DNA of 52,576 nucleotides from CAZYBG01 sp964645155 (GTDB lineage: Bacteria; Pseudomonadota; Alphaproteobacteria; Rhodobacterales; Rhodobacteraceae): contig CAZYBG010000014.1 in assembly GCA_964645155.1 (NCBI GenBank), positions 1 through 52,576 of the forward strand, given 5' to 3'. Of the stretch, positions 25,056 through 33,887 are shown piece by piece. Below the pieces are notes generated by a model. The model saw nothing but the letters and a program-made list of their open reading frames with translations. It was not told the DNA's origin and ran no database searches. Each line of letters starts with the position of its first letter. Position 1 is the stretch's first letter. The translations under genes were made by a program, and so were the position numbers.

Positions 25056-25913
25056 ATGGACTGGCCGAATGCTGCCCCCTTCGCCGCCGCCATCACCTTC
25101 GACATGGACGCCGACAGCCTGATCCACGCCGCCGATCCGGAAGGGTGGAAGCGGCCCTATGCGATTTCCATGGGGCAGTATGGCCCGACTGTCGGCGTGC
25201 CGCGTATCCTGGAAACCTATCGGCGGCTGGGGATGAAGCAGACCTTCTTCATTCCCGGCTGGTGCGTGAAGACCTACCCGCGCGCGGTCGAGGCCATTCT
25301 GCAAGGTGGCCATGAAATCGGCTGCCACGGCTGGATCCACGAAAACCCGGCCGCCCGGACCGTTGTCGAACAGGCCGAGGATCTGGACCGCGCGCTGGAT
25401 GCCATGGCCGCGTTTAGCGGCTACCGGCCCAAGGGATATCGCGCGCCGGTGTACCTCTTGACCAACGACACGCCTGCGCTGATTGCCGACCGCGGCTTTG
25501 CCTATGACAGTTCGATGATGGCCGACGACGAACCCTACGCGCTGGACCTTGGGGGCCGGACGCTGATCGAGATACCAACCCATTGGGGCATCGACGACTG
25601 GCCGCCCTTCGCCCATTACGCCGAGATCGGCTACATGATGCCTGTGCGGGGGCCAAGCGAGGGGCTGGGGCCTTTCTTCGAGGAATTCGAGGCGGCGAAG
25701 CGGGACGGTGGCCTCTGGCACGCGGTCTGGCATCCGTTCCTGACCGGACGACGGGCGCGCTGGCAGGTGGTGGAACGCTGGCTGGAAACGGCGCTGACCT
25801 CGGGCGCGTGGTTCGCCACCTTGGGCGAAATCGCCGAGCATGCCGAAGCCTTGCGCCGCGCAGGCACCCTGCGCACCGTTCCCTTCCCCGCCTACGGCGA
25901 GCGCCAGACGTGA
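25056..25913 (+). CDS. polysaccharide-deacetylase-fold hydrolase, PuuE/imidase-like
   Basis: A 285-aa NodB-fold protein. The metal triad is seen as FDMDAD (Asp in residues 15-20) and GHEIGCHGWIHENP (His-x3-His); a later WHPFLTGR supplies another catalytic His. It lacks a signal peptide, which argues against cell-wall sugars. Cytoplasmic members of this fold include allantoinase PuuE and cyclic imide hydrolases, which open cyclic amides. Placement between an importer and a CodA-like deaminase supports ring opening of an imported N-heterocycle; this is inference. The ATG at 25056 was preferred to one 21 bases upstream. The stop overlaps the next start (GTGA). Confidence 0.87.
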   Translation: MDWPNAAPFAAAITFDMDADSLIHAADPEGWKRPYAISMGQYGPTVGVPRILETYRRLGMKQTFFIPGWCVKTYPRAVEAILQGGHEIGCHGWIHENPAARTVVEQAEDLDRALDAMAAFSGYRPKGYRAPVYLLTNDTPALIADRGFAYDSSMMADDEPYALDLGGRTLIEIPTHWGIDDWPPFAHYAEIGYMMPVRGPSEGLGPFFEEFEAAKRDGGLWHAVWHPFLTGRRARWQVVERWLETALTSGAWFATLGEIAEHAEALRRAGTLRTVPFPAYGERQT

Positions 25914-27166
25914 CGGTCGACCTGATCGTGAAGGGCGGCTATCTGCCCGATGGGACGCAGGCCGACATCGCCCTGAAGGCCGGCCGCATTGCCGCCGTCG
26001 AACCCGGCATCACCGCCGAAGCGCGCGAGGTGATCGATGCGACGGGCTGCCTCGTCAGCCCGCCGCTGATCGATTGCCATTTCCATATGGACGCCACCCT
26101 CAGCTACGGCAGACCACGCGTGAACGGCTCGGGCACGCTTCTGGAAGGCATCGCGCTCTGGGGAGAGCTGAAGCTTTTGCAAACCCGCGAGGATATCGTT
26201 GCCCGCGCACTGGACTATTGCCGGCAGGCCATGGGCAAGGGCGTGCTGGCGATCCGCAGCCATGTGGATGTGACCGATCCCACCTTCCGAACCGTCGAGG
26301 CGCTGCTGGAGGTGCGCGACGCGATAAGGGGCAAGATCGACCTCCAACTGGTCGCCTTCCCGCAGGACGGCTGGCTGCGCTCTGCGGGGGCCGAGGCACA
26401 GGTGATCCGCGCGCTGGATGCCGGCGTCGACATCGTGGGCGGTATCCCGCATTTCGAACGGACGATCGCGGACGGTGCCGCCGCCGTCCGCGCCGCCTGC
26501 CGCATTGCCGCCGAGCGCGGGTTGATGGTCGATCTGCATTGCGACGAAACCGATGACCCGATGTCACGCCATATCGAGACGCTGGCGGCAGAGACCATCG
26601 CCTTTGGCCTGCAGGGCCGGGTGGCGGGGTCGCACCTGACCTCGATGCATTCGATGGACAACTACTATGTGTCCAAGCTGATCCCGCTGATCGCCGAGGC
26701 GCGGGTGGCAGCGATCGCCAATCCGCTCATCAACATAACCCTGCAGGGCCGCGCCGACACCTACCCGAAGCGGCGCGGCATGACCCGCGTGCCGGAACTG
26801 CTGGCCGCGGGGGTGACCGTGGCCTTCGGACAGGACTGCGTGATGGACCCGTGGTATCCGCTGGGCTCCGGCGACATGCTGGACGTGGCGCATATGGGCC
26901 TGCACGTGGCGCTGATGACCGGAACCGACCAGATGCGCCGCGCATTCCAAATGGTGACCGAGGCGCCGGCGCAGGTCATGGGCCTCGACTTCGGCCTGCG
27001 CCTGGGAGCGCGCGGCAGCCTCGTCGTCCTCGACTGTGCGACGACGATAGAAGCCCTTCGCCTGCGCCCCGCCCGAAGAGTCGTCATCTCCGATGGCGCG
27101 GTCGTGGCTCGTACGTCGCCATCATCGACTGAAGCGGCATCGTTCGATCTGTCGCCGCAGCGTTGA
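25910..27166 (+). CDS. CodA-like amidohydrolase (cytosine deaminase family)
   Basis: A 418-aa metal-dependent amidohydrolase closely following E. coli cytosine deaminase: DCHFHMDATL (H57, H59), VAFPQDGWL (substrate Gln), DLHCDETDD (H210, E213), GSHLTSMHSM, YPKRRGMTRVPELL and FGQDCVMDPWYPLGSGDML. Residue numbering runs four behind CodA. Asp309 keeps the metal ligand equivalent to Asp313, but the next residue (Asp314 in CodA, which lines the pocket) is Cys310, and the preceding His is Gln. The substrate may therefore be another cyclic amidine or amide rather than cytosine. The GTG start at 25910 overlaps the hydrolase stop. Confidence 0.9.
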   Translation: MTVDLIVKGGYLPDGTQADIALKAGRIAAVEPGITAEAREVIDATGCLVSPPLIDCHFHMDATLSYGRPRVNGSGTLLEGIALWGELKLLQTREDIVARALDYCRQAMGKGVLAIRSHVDVTDPTFRTVEALLEVRDAIRGKIDLQLVAFPQDGWLRSAGAEAQVIRALDAGVDIVGGIPHFERTIADGAAAVRAACRIAAERGLMVDLHCDETDDPMSRHIETLAAETIAFGLQGRVAGSHLTSMHSMDNYYVSKLIPLIAEARVAAIANPLINITLQGRADTYPKRRGMTRVPELLAAGVTVAFGQDCVMDPWYPLGSGDMLDVAHMGLHVALMTGTDQMRRAFQMVTEAPAQVMGLDFGLRLGARGSLVVLDCATTIEALRLRPARRVVISDGAVVARTSPSSTEAASFDLSPQR

Positions 27167-27200
27167 CCGGATGCGCCACACCTCTCCTGCGGCAAATGAA

Positions 27201-27256
27201 GCGCAGGATGCGTCATTGGCGGACCATCACCGGCTGAGCGACCCCGCATCCTGTGC
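27201..27256. terminator. inverted repeat between convergent operons
   Basis: GCGCAGGATGCG (27201-27212) and CGCATCCTGTGC (27245-27256) are complementary over 12 positions with one G-U pair, around a 32-base loop. The repeat lies between the convergent deaminase gene and the histidine-kinase gene, so it may serve as a bidirectional barrier. No T-run is present, so it is not a textbook intrinsic terminator. Confidence 0.4.
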
Positions 27257-27300
27257 GAGGGGCGGACCAGTCCGATCACCGCTTCGGTCTCGTCCGGATT

Positions 27301-28266
27301 CTAGCCGACCGGGAACGCCAGACGAAACCGCGCGCCGCCTGCCGAGGACAGGAGCTCGATCTCGCCCCGGTGCGCTGCAACGACGTTCCGGACGATGGCA
27401 AGGCCCATGCCGGTACCGCCGCTCTCGCGCCGGGTGGTGAAGAATGGCTCGAAGACATGCGGCGCATTGCCGGGGGAGATGCCCCGGCCGTCATCCGCGA
27501 CCGTGACGACCGCGCCGGCGTCGGCCGTCGTGCCGGCGAGCGTGACGTGCCGCGCGCCGTGCTCCAGGGCGTTCCGTAGAAGGTGGCCGAGGATGAGCTC
27601 CAGCCCCTCCGGAGAAAGCGGCACCGCGACCTCGCCGCCGGTGACCGACAGCCGGAGGTCGGGGTGCTGCGCGGCCAGCCTCGCCGCGACGGGCGCCAGG
27701 GCGGTCTGTCCCAGATACCGCGCCTCGCGTGCCTGCGCCGCGGCGCGCAGCGCGGCCAGTTGCCGTTCGATCTGCGCCCGCGCGCCGTCGAGTTGCGCGA
27801 GGACCTGGCGATCGGTGGCAGAGAGGCTGCCGCCATCCTCGAGGATCTCGACCGCCGCGCGGATCGCGCTGACCGGCGTCCTCAGTTCGTGTGTCACGTG
27901 GTCGGTGAAGCTCCGGATCGTCGCCTCGCGGTCGCGCAGCGCCTCGGCCATGTCGATGACGCTGCGCGCGGTCCGGTGCAATTCGCGCGTGCCGAAATGC
28001 CGGGGCGGCGCGGCGCGGCCGTCATGCAGCTCGACGGCGTAGCGTTCGAGCGCCGTGATCGGCCGCAGCAGCAGCCGGACGAGGAGCCAGCCCAACACGG
28101 CCGTGAGCGCGACGATCACCGCGCCAAGCAGCAGCGCCGCCTCGCGGAAGCCGACCTGCGGCCCGAGGTGGCGCAGCGCGACGAGGCCGGCGAAGGACAG
28201 GACCAGCGTCCCCGACAGCGCGCCGCCGAGCACGAAGCCGAGCGACGGCCTCCAGCGCCGGCTCAC
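27301..28266 (-). CDS. sensor histidine kinase
   Basis: A 321-aa membrane kinase. It starts at a GTG overlapping the stop of the response-regulator gene (GTGA). Two membrane helices (about residues 8-28 and 40-62) enclose a very short external loop, so there is almost no periplasmic sensor domain. HAMP-like region (RPITALERYAVEL), H-box FTDHVTHELRTPVSAIRA, N-box LRNALEHGA, G1 VADDGRGIS, and G2 GGTGMGLAIVRNVV follow in order. It resembles CreC-type kinases in plan. With the adjacent regulator and membrane protein it forms a three-gene unit. Confidence 0.94.
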   Translation of the reverse strand: MSRRWRPSLGFVLGGALSGTLVLSFAGLVALRHLGPQVGFREAALLLGAVIVALTAVLGWLLVRLLLRPITALERYAVELHDGRAAPPRHFGTRELHRTARSVIDMAEALRDREATIRSFTDHVTHELRTPVSAIRAAVEILEDGGSLSATDRQVLAQLDGARAQIERQLAALRAAAQAREARYLGQTALAPVAARLAAQHPDLRLSVTGGEVAVPLSPEGLELILGHLLRNALEHGARHVTLAGTTADAGAVVTVADDGRGISPGNAPHVFEPFFTTRRESGGTGMGLAIVRNVVAAHRGEIELLSSAGGARFRLAFPVG

Positions 28267-28940
28267 CCGCAGGATCCCAGCTTCAGCCCGACGCCGTGGA
28301 CCGTCTCGACCGCATCGCGGCAGCCGGCGGCAGCCAGCTTGCGCCGCAGGTTCCGCAGATGGCTGTCGAACGTCCGGTCGGAGACCGCGCTGCGTGGCCC
28401 CCAGAGCGCGGCGATGATCTGCGGGCGCTGATGCAGGCGCGCCGGTGCGGCCAGAAGATGCGCCAGAAGCTGGAACTCCGTCCCGGTCAGCGCGACCTCG
28501 GTGCTGTCCACCCGGCACAGATGCGCCGTGCGATCGACCGTGATCCTGCCGTGCCGGAGCACTTCGGCCGCCGCCGCCGTCCGCGCCGTGCGCTTGAGGA
28601 TCGCCCGGACGCGGGCAACGAGTTCGCGCGGCGAGAACGGCTTGGTCACGTAGTCGTCGGCCCCGAGCTCAAGCCCCACGATACGGTCGATCTCGTCGTC
28701 GCGCGCGGTCAGGAACAGGATGGGCACCACCGACCCCGCCCGGATGCGTCGGCAGACCTCGAAGCCATCGATCTCCGGCAAGCCGACATCGAGCACGATG
28801 AGGTCCGGCCGCTCGCGTGCGGCATGGACGAGGGCGCGCTGGCCATCGCCGGCCGTGACGACCGCGAAGCCGGCCCGGTCGAGCGCCAGCCCGACAAGCT
28901 CGCGCAGGCGCGGATCGTCGTCGACGAGCAGGATCTTCAT
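28263..28940 (-). CDS. OmpR-type response regulator, CreB-like
   Basis: A 225-aa regulator. The receiver domain has the acidic pair DDD at residues 7-9, the phosphoacceptor Asp in LIVLDVGLPEIDG, and the conserved Lys in DDYVTKPFSPRELVARV. The C-terminal winged helix (residues about 125-223, RTFDSHLRNLRRKLAAAG) binds DNA. Its stop overlaps the kinase start, indicating a coupled pair. The DUF4173-like gene lies 31 bases upstream on the same strand. Confidence 0.95.
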   Translation of the reverse strand: MKILLVDDDPRLRELVGLALDRAGFAVVTAGDGQRALVHAARERPDLIVLDVGLPEIDGFEVCRRIRAGSVVPILFLTARDDEIDRIVGLELGADDYVTKPFSPRELVARVRAILKRTARTAAAAEVLRHGRITVDRTAHLCRVDSTEVALTGTEFQLLAHLLAAPARLHQRPQIIAALWGPRSAVSDRTFDSHLRNLRRKLAAAGCRDAVETVHGVGLKLGSCG

Positions 28941-28971
28941 TGCTGCGGGTTCCCTCGACCGTCGGGCGACA

Positions 28972-30468
28972 CTAGCGGGCAACACGCCAGTCGCGGAACC
29001 CGAAATCCCGCCAGCCTTCGATCGCACGCGCATCGAAGGCGCAACCCTGCAGGGCGGCGGTGCGGGCCAGCGCCGGATCGCCCGCGGTGCCTTCGCGGAA
29101 CGCCCGTGCGGCGGTGCGATCGAGCGCGCAGAGATACTCCCAGTCGTGCGGCCGGTCACCCGACAGGTTGGTCGCGGCGATGATCGCGGCGAAGTTGACG
29201 AAAGCGCAGGCGTAGAGGACGGCGCCACCCAGCCCCGTGCTCCCGAGCAGGAGCCAGCGGTTCGACCGCCGCTGCCAGACCTTCCACGCGACAAGCGCGA
29301 GGCCGACCGCCACCAGCGCCATCCAGATCATCGCGTGGATGCGCAGGTAGGTCAGTCCATAGGCCTCGACATAGAGATCGAGCCGCAGCAGCGCCGAGAG
29401 GCAGAGCGCGACGTTCTGGCCGAGCCAGACCAGCATCAGCGGGCGGATCGCCGCGCGTTCATCGAGATAGGGTTGCGCCGCCATCGCGAATGCACCCGCG
29501 AGCAGGGCGGTTGCCAGCAGCGGATAGGCGCCGCGATGCGCGTACTCCGCGTAGCTCATGCCGTCGGGCAGCGCCGCTCCGCCGACGAGGATCGAGAGGT
29601 CGAGCACGCTCTGCACCCCGATCAGCAGGTTGAAGACCACGAGCGCGCGGAGCGTCGATCCGGCATTGACGCCAAAGCCCAGCCGGCACGGCGGGCGCGG
29701 CGGGGGGACGGGCTCCGGGCGGGCCGGCGCCCGGTCGACGAGCGGCCAGATCAAAAGGCCGACCCCGAACCAGAAAAGCGCCCGCTCCACTGCGCCGGCG
29801 ACGTCGATCTCGATGCGCACGAGCCGCGCGAGGACCGGGTTGGCATCGACGAGAAGGGTTCCGAAGACCAGCGTCCCGCCCGCGGGAAACGCCCAGTCGC
29901 GCAGCAGGGCGCGCAGCCGCCGGCCCGGGCCGGCCAGCGCATGCCCCGCTCCCGGCATTGTGCCCGGCACCGCGCCCCGCACGGCGCCGAACAGCGCCGC
30001 AAGGCCGCCGAACGGCACCCGCCGGAGCAGCCGGAACACCGCTGCCACCGCGCCATCGAGCCCGCCGGCGGGCAGGCGGGCCCAGACCAGCGTGCCGGCG
30101 GTTGCCGCGATCAGGAAGGCGATCGATAGCGCCTGGACATGCTCCACGACCGGCGCGGCGCCAACCATGAGGAGCACGGCCGGCCGCCACCGGTCGCGCA
30201 TGGCGATGTCGAGCGTCGCCACCCAGAAGACCGCGCCGGCGAAGACCGCGAGCGACAGCCCGCGCGGATGGCCCCAGAACAGCGTATCGGCAAGCGCGAC
30301 GAGCAGCACGAGGCCCACTACGCGCGGTAGGCCCGCCGCGCCGCTTGCCCGCACCGGCCCGCCATCGGGAACGTTGGGCCCCCCGGCGCCCGGCGTTGCG
30401 GGGTCAAGCCACCACGCGTCGCGCGTGACCGCCGCGGGAACGCCGCGGAAAACTCCATCCCTCTGCAT
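28972..30468 (-). CDS. DUF4173-like polytopic membrane protein
   Basis: A 498-aa inner-membrane protein with roughly ten to twelve hydrophobic spans. The hallmark GMSYAEYAHRGAYPLLATAL, together with the DANPVLARL and YGLTYLRIHAMIW segments, is what I recognise as DUF4173/DUF4153-like. The ATG at 30468 is preceded by AGGAGG at good distance. It lies upstream of and in line with a two-component pair, a frequent association; it may provide the sensory input that the kinase lacks. No enzymatic motif was seen. Function unknown. Confidence 0.85.
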   Translation of the reverse strand: MQRDGVFRGVPAAVTRDAWWLDPATPGAGGPNVPDGGPVRASGAAGLPRVVGLVLLVALADTLFWGHPRGLSLAVFAGAVFWVATLDIAMRDRWRPAVLLMVGAAPVVEHVQALSIAFLIAATAGTLVWARLPAGGLDGAVAAVFRLLRRVPFGGLAALFGAVRGAVPGTMPGAGHALAGPGRRLRALLRDWAFPAGGTLVFGTLLVDANPVLARLVRIEIDVAGAVERALFWFGVGLLIWPLVDRAPARPEPVPPPRPPCRLGFGVNAGSTLRALVVFNLLIGVQSVLDLSILVGGAALPDGMSYAEYAHRGAYPLLATALLAGAFAMAAQPYLDERAAIRPLMLVWLGQNVALCLSALLRLDLYVEAYGLTYLRIHAMIWMALVAVGLALVAWKVWQRRSNRWLLLGSTGLGGAVLYACAFVNFAAIIAATNLSGDRPHDWEYLCALDRTAARAFREGTAGDPALARTAALQGCAFDARAIEGWRDFGFRDWRVAR

Positions 30469-30577
30469 GACTGCCTCCTGCTGCCTTCGTCGGCCGTCAG
30501 CCTCGGCCGGCGGCCGCAGAGGACACGCGGATGACTTGTGCAGGAAACGTGCAGCCGGATGGCGGCGCCGACGGGCA

Positions 30578-33106
30578 TCACTCCCGCGCGCGGAGCACCC
30601 GCGCCGGCCGGGTGGCCAGCGGGCGCCAGGCGAAGCCAAGGCCGGCGAGCAGCGTGGCGAGGGCGCCGCCGCCGACGATCGCCACCGCCGAGACGGGCTC
30701 GAACACGTAGCTGCCCTCCATGACGAAGCGCATGACCGCCCAGCCCGCAATCCCTCCGGCGGTGATCGCGACGATGCCGGCGACCGCGCCGAGCATCGCC
30801 GAACGCAGGGCGAAGTATGCGAGGATCTGCCCGCGCGGGGCGCCGACGGTCTTGAGCACCGCCGCCTCGAACACCCGCGCGCCTTCGCCCGCCGCCGCCG
30901 CACCGATCAGCACGACAATGCCCGTCACCAGCGTTGCCCCGGCGCCATAGGTGATCGCCGCGGCGATCGACCCGAGGATGCCCGCGACGCGGTCGATTGC
31001 GTCCCTGACCCGCACCGCGGTGATGTTGGGATAGGCGTCGGCGAGGTCGCGCAGGATTGCGGCCTCGGCTGCCTCGTCGGCGTAGATCGTCGCGATGAAG
31101 CTGTGCGGCGCGCCGGCAAGGGCGGCCGGGTTCATCGACAGCACGAAGCCGATGCCGGCGGTCGAGAAATCGACCTCGCGGAAGCTCGTGACCGTGGCGG
31201 CGATGTCGCGGCCAAGGATGTTGACGGTGATCCCGTCGCCGATCTGCAGGCCCATCTCGGCCGCCTCCTCGGCGGCGAAGCTGACCTGCGGCGGCCCGGC
31301 ATAGTCCTCCGGCCACCACGCGCCGGCGGTGACGGTGGTGTCGGGCGGCGGCGCCGCGGAATAGGTCACGCCACGGTCGCCGTTCAGCACCCAGTGGTCG
31401 CCGACGACCTCGCGCGCGGGCCGCCCGTTGATCTGCGTGATGATCCCGCGGAGCATCGGCGCCGCCTCGACCTTCTCCACCCCCGGATCGCGGTCGAGCC
31501 GTTCCTGGAAGCCCTCCATCTGGTCGGGCTGGATGTCGACGACGAAGTACGACGGCGCGACGTCCGGAAGCTCGGTCGCGATGGCGTTCCGCAGGTTCCA
31601 GTCGATCTGACCGACCGCGGCGAGGACGGCGAGGCCAAGCCCGAGCGACAGGACGACCGAGGTCGCCTCGTTCCCCGGCCCGCCGACGGCGCCCAGCGCC
31701 AGGCGCAGGACGGTCCGGCCCCGGGCAAACCTTGCCCGCGCGGCGCGTCGGGCAAGACGCCTCGCGCCCGCGGCCGCGAGGGCCAGAAGGACGAGCGCGC
31801 CGATGACGCCGGCGGTGGCCCAGATGGTCAGCCGCGGCTCGCCCGAGAAAAGCGCCGCGGTGCCGATCAGCACCGCCAGCAGAACCGCGGTCGCGGCAAG
31901 GTATCGGGGCCCGGGCAGAATCCGTACCGGGCCGGTCGCGTCGCGGAACAGCGCCGCTGCCCGCACCTCGCTGGTCCGGGCCAGCGGCCAGAGGGTGAAG
32001 ACCAGCGCCGTCAGCGCACCATAAAGGGCTGCCTCGGCCAGGGGACCGGGGTGGAGGCCGAACTCGGCCGGGATCGGCAGCCGCGCCGCGATCACCGGCG
32101 CGAAGAGCAACGGCAGCGCAGCACCGATCGCGACACCCGCCGCGATCCCGACGGCCGCGAGTATCCCGATCTGCATGAAGTAGGCGGCGAAGATCGTCCG
32201 ACCCTCGGCGCCCAGCGTCTTGAGCGTCGCGATGACCGGCACCTTTTCGGCCAGATAGGCGCGAACCGCGGCCGAGACGCCAACGCCGCCGACCGCGAGG
32301 CCCGCGAGCCCGACGAGGACCAGGAAGGCGCCGAGGCGCTCGACGAACTGCGCGACGCCCGGCGCGCCGTTCCGCGCGTCGCGCCAGCGCATGCCGCTGT
32401 CGCGGAACAGCGCCTCGGCCTCCGCCTCCAGGGCGGCGAGGTCGGCACCCTCGGCAAGCGCGAGGCGGTACTTCGTCTCGAACAGGGTGCCGGGTGCGAT
32501 CAGGCCCGAAGCGGCGAGCGCCTCGGTGCGGACCAGCGTGCGCGGGCCGAGGCCGAAACCGTCGCCGGCGGCGTCGGGCTCGCGCGACAGGATGGCGCGG
32601 AGGCGGAAGTCCTGCATCCCGAGCCGGAACGTGTCGCCGGGGGCGAGGCCGAGGCGGTCGGCGAGCACCTGCTCCATCACCGCCCCGGGAAGGCCGGCAG
32701 CGGGCGCCAGCGCGTCGCCGAGCGGCATGTCGGGCTCAAGCACGACTGCGCCCTTGAGCGGGTAGGCGCTATCGACGCCCTTGACCTGCGTCAGCGCCCG
32801 ATCTGCCCCGTCGCCCTGCCCGACGGTTGCCATCGAGCGGAAATCGACGATCTCGGACACGGCAGCCGCCGTCCCCTCCATCCACGCGCGCTCCGCGTCG
32901 GATGCGTAGCGGTAGGTGAAGGTCAGTTCCGCATCGCCGCCGAGCAATGCCGCGCCCTCGCGCGAAAGCCCCCGTTCGATCGCGACGCGGACCGAGCCGA
33001 CCGCTGCGATCGCCGCCACGCCGAGCGCGAGGCAGGCGAGGAACACGCGGAAGCCGCGCAGGCCGCCCCGCAATTCGCGCTTCGCAATCAGCCAGGCCGC
33101 GTTCAC
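30578..33106 (-). CDS. ABC transporter permease, YbbP/FtsX-like
   Basis: An 842-aa permease of the MacB/FtsX superfamily. An N-terminal anchor (residues 20-42) is followed by a large external domain and three spans around 250-370. A further cluster of spans in the middle (about 395-480), a second external domain, and three C-terminal spans (about 715-830) complete it. This double FtsX arrangement matches YbbP. Such proteins work with a YbbA-type ATPase as mechanotransmission or lipid/lipoprotein-handling complexes; the substrate is not known. The matching ATPase gene lies 85 bases upstream on the same strand. Confidence 0.93.
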   Translation of the reverse strand: MNAAWLIAKRELRGGLRGFRVFLACLALGVAAIAAVGSVRVAIERGLSREGAALLGGDAELTFTYRYASDAERAWMEGTAAAVSEIVDFRSMATVGQGDGADRALTQVKGVDSAYPLKGAVVLEPDMPLGDALAPAAGLPGAVMEQVLADRLGLAPGDTFRLGMQDFRLRAILSREPDAAGDGFGLGPRTLVRTEALAASGLIAPGTLFETKYRLALAEGADLAALEAEAEALFRDSGMRWRDARNGAPGVAQFVERLGAFLVLVGLAGLAVGGVGVSAAVRAYLAEKVPVIATLKTLGAEGRTIFAAYFMQIGILAAVGIAAGVAIGAALPLLFAPVIAARLPIPAEFGLHPGPLAEAALYGALTALVFTLWPLARTSEVRAAALFRDATGPVRILPGPRYLAATAVLLAVLIGTAALFSGEPRLTIWATAGVIGALVLLALAAAGARRLARRAARARFARGRTVLRLALGAVGGPGNEATSVVLSLGLGLAVLAAVGQIDWNLRNAIATELPDVAPSYFVVDIQPDQMEGFQERLDRDPGVEKVEAAPMLRGIITQINGRPAREVVGDHWVLNGDRGVTYSAAPPPDTTVTAGAWWPEDYAGPPQVSFAAEEAAEMGLQIGDGITVNILGRDIAATVTSFREVDFSTAGIGFVLSMNPAALAGAPHSFIATIYADEAAEAAILRDLADAYPNITAVRVRDAIDRVAGILGSIAAAITYGAGATLVTGIVVLIGAAAAGEGARVFEAAVLKTVGAPRGQILAYFALRSAMLGAVAGIVAITAGGIAGWAVMRFVMEGSYVFEPVSAVAIVGGGALATLLAGLGFAWRPLATRPARVLRARE

Positions 33107-33191
33107 GACCGGTCTCCCCCGCCCCGGCCGCCTGCCGCGACGGGCTGGAACGGCAATTGGCTCGCTGTCCGCGCCCCGCCTGCCGCCGCTG

Positions 33192-33887
33192 TCATTCGGC
33201 GGCCTTCCGCGCCGGGGCCTCGGCCAGACGTCCGTCCACCAGCCGTACTACCCGGTCGCACCGTGCCGCGAGATCCGGCGCGTGGGTCACAAGCACCAGC
33301 GTCGCGCCATGCCGTTCCTGCAGGCCGAAGAGCAACTCCATGATCGCCTGCCCGTTCGCGCCATCGAGGTTGCCGGTCGGCTCGTCTGCGAGGAGGAGCG
33401 CGGGCCGCGGCGCCGCCGCCCGGGCGAGCGCGACGCGCTGCTGCTCGCCGCCCGAAAGCTGCGCGGGGTAGTGGTCGAGCCGTGCGCCGAGCCCGACCGC
33501 CACGAGTTCTTCCGCGGCGCGGTCGAAGGCATCGGCAGCGCCCGCTAGCTCCAGCGGCGTGGCGACGTTCTCGAGCGCGGTCATCGTGGGGATCAGGTGG
33601 AAAGACTGGAACACGACGCCCATATTGTGCCGGCGAAGGCGCGCCAGCGCGTCCTCGTTCATCCGGGTCAGGTCGTGCCCCAGCGCCCTGACCTCGCCCG
33701 CGGTGGCGCGTTCGAGGCCACCGATCAGCATGAGGAGCGACGACTTGCCCGACCCGGAAGGACCCACGAGCGCCAGGCTCTCGCCCGGCCAGATGTCGAG
33801 CGTGATGCCATGCAGGATGTCGACCGGCCCGGCGTTGCCGGACAGGGTCAGCCGCGCATCGGCGAGCGAGATGATGGGATCGGCCAT
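33192..33887 (-). CDS. ABC transporter ATPase, YbbA-like
   Basis: A 231-aa LolD/MacB-class ATPase. Walker A GPSGSGKSS, Q-loop GVVFQSFHLIPTMTA, signature LSGGEQQRVALARA, Walker B LLLADEPTGNLD and switch His VLVTHAPDLA are all intact. The ATG at 33887 gives the usual N-terminus MADPIISLADARLTL. That ATG overlaps the ATG of the divergent esterase gene: both use the central bases of CCATGG. The tesA-ybbA-ybbP order is also found in E. coli. Confidence 0.93.
   Translation of the reverse strand: MADPIISLADARLTLSGNAGPVDILHGITLDIWPGESLALVGPSGSGKSSLLMLIGGLERATAGEVRALGHDLTRMNEDALARLRRHNMGVVFQSFHLIPTMTALENVATPLELAGAADAFDRAAEELVAVGLGARLDHYPAQLSGGEQQRVALARAAAPRPALLLADEPTGNLDGANGQAIMELLFGLQERHGATLVLVTHAPDLAARCDRVVRLVDGRLAEAPARKAAE

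Noticed and set aside
29558..33343. Very long open frame on the plus strand (1261 codons) opposite the DUF4173-like and ybbP genes
   Set aside because: Arg/Pro/Ala-rich translation without any domain; it is the antisense shadow of GC-rich genes whose minus-strand products have clear motifs.
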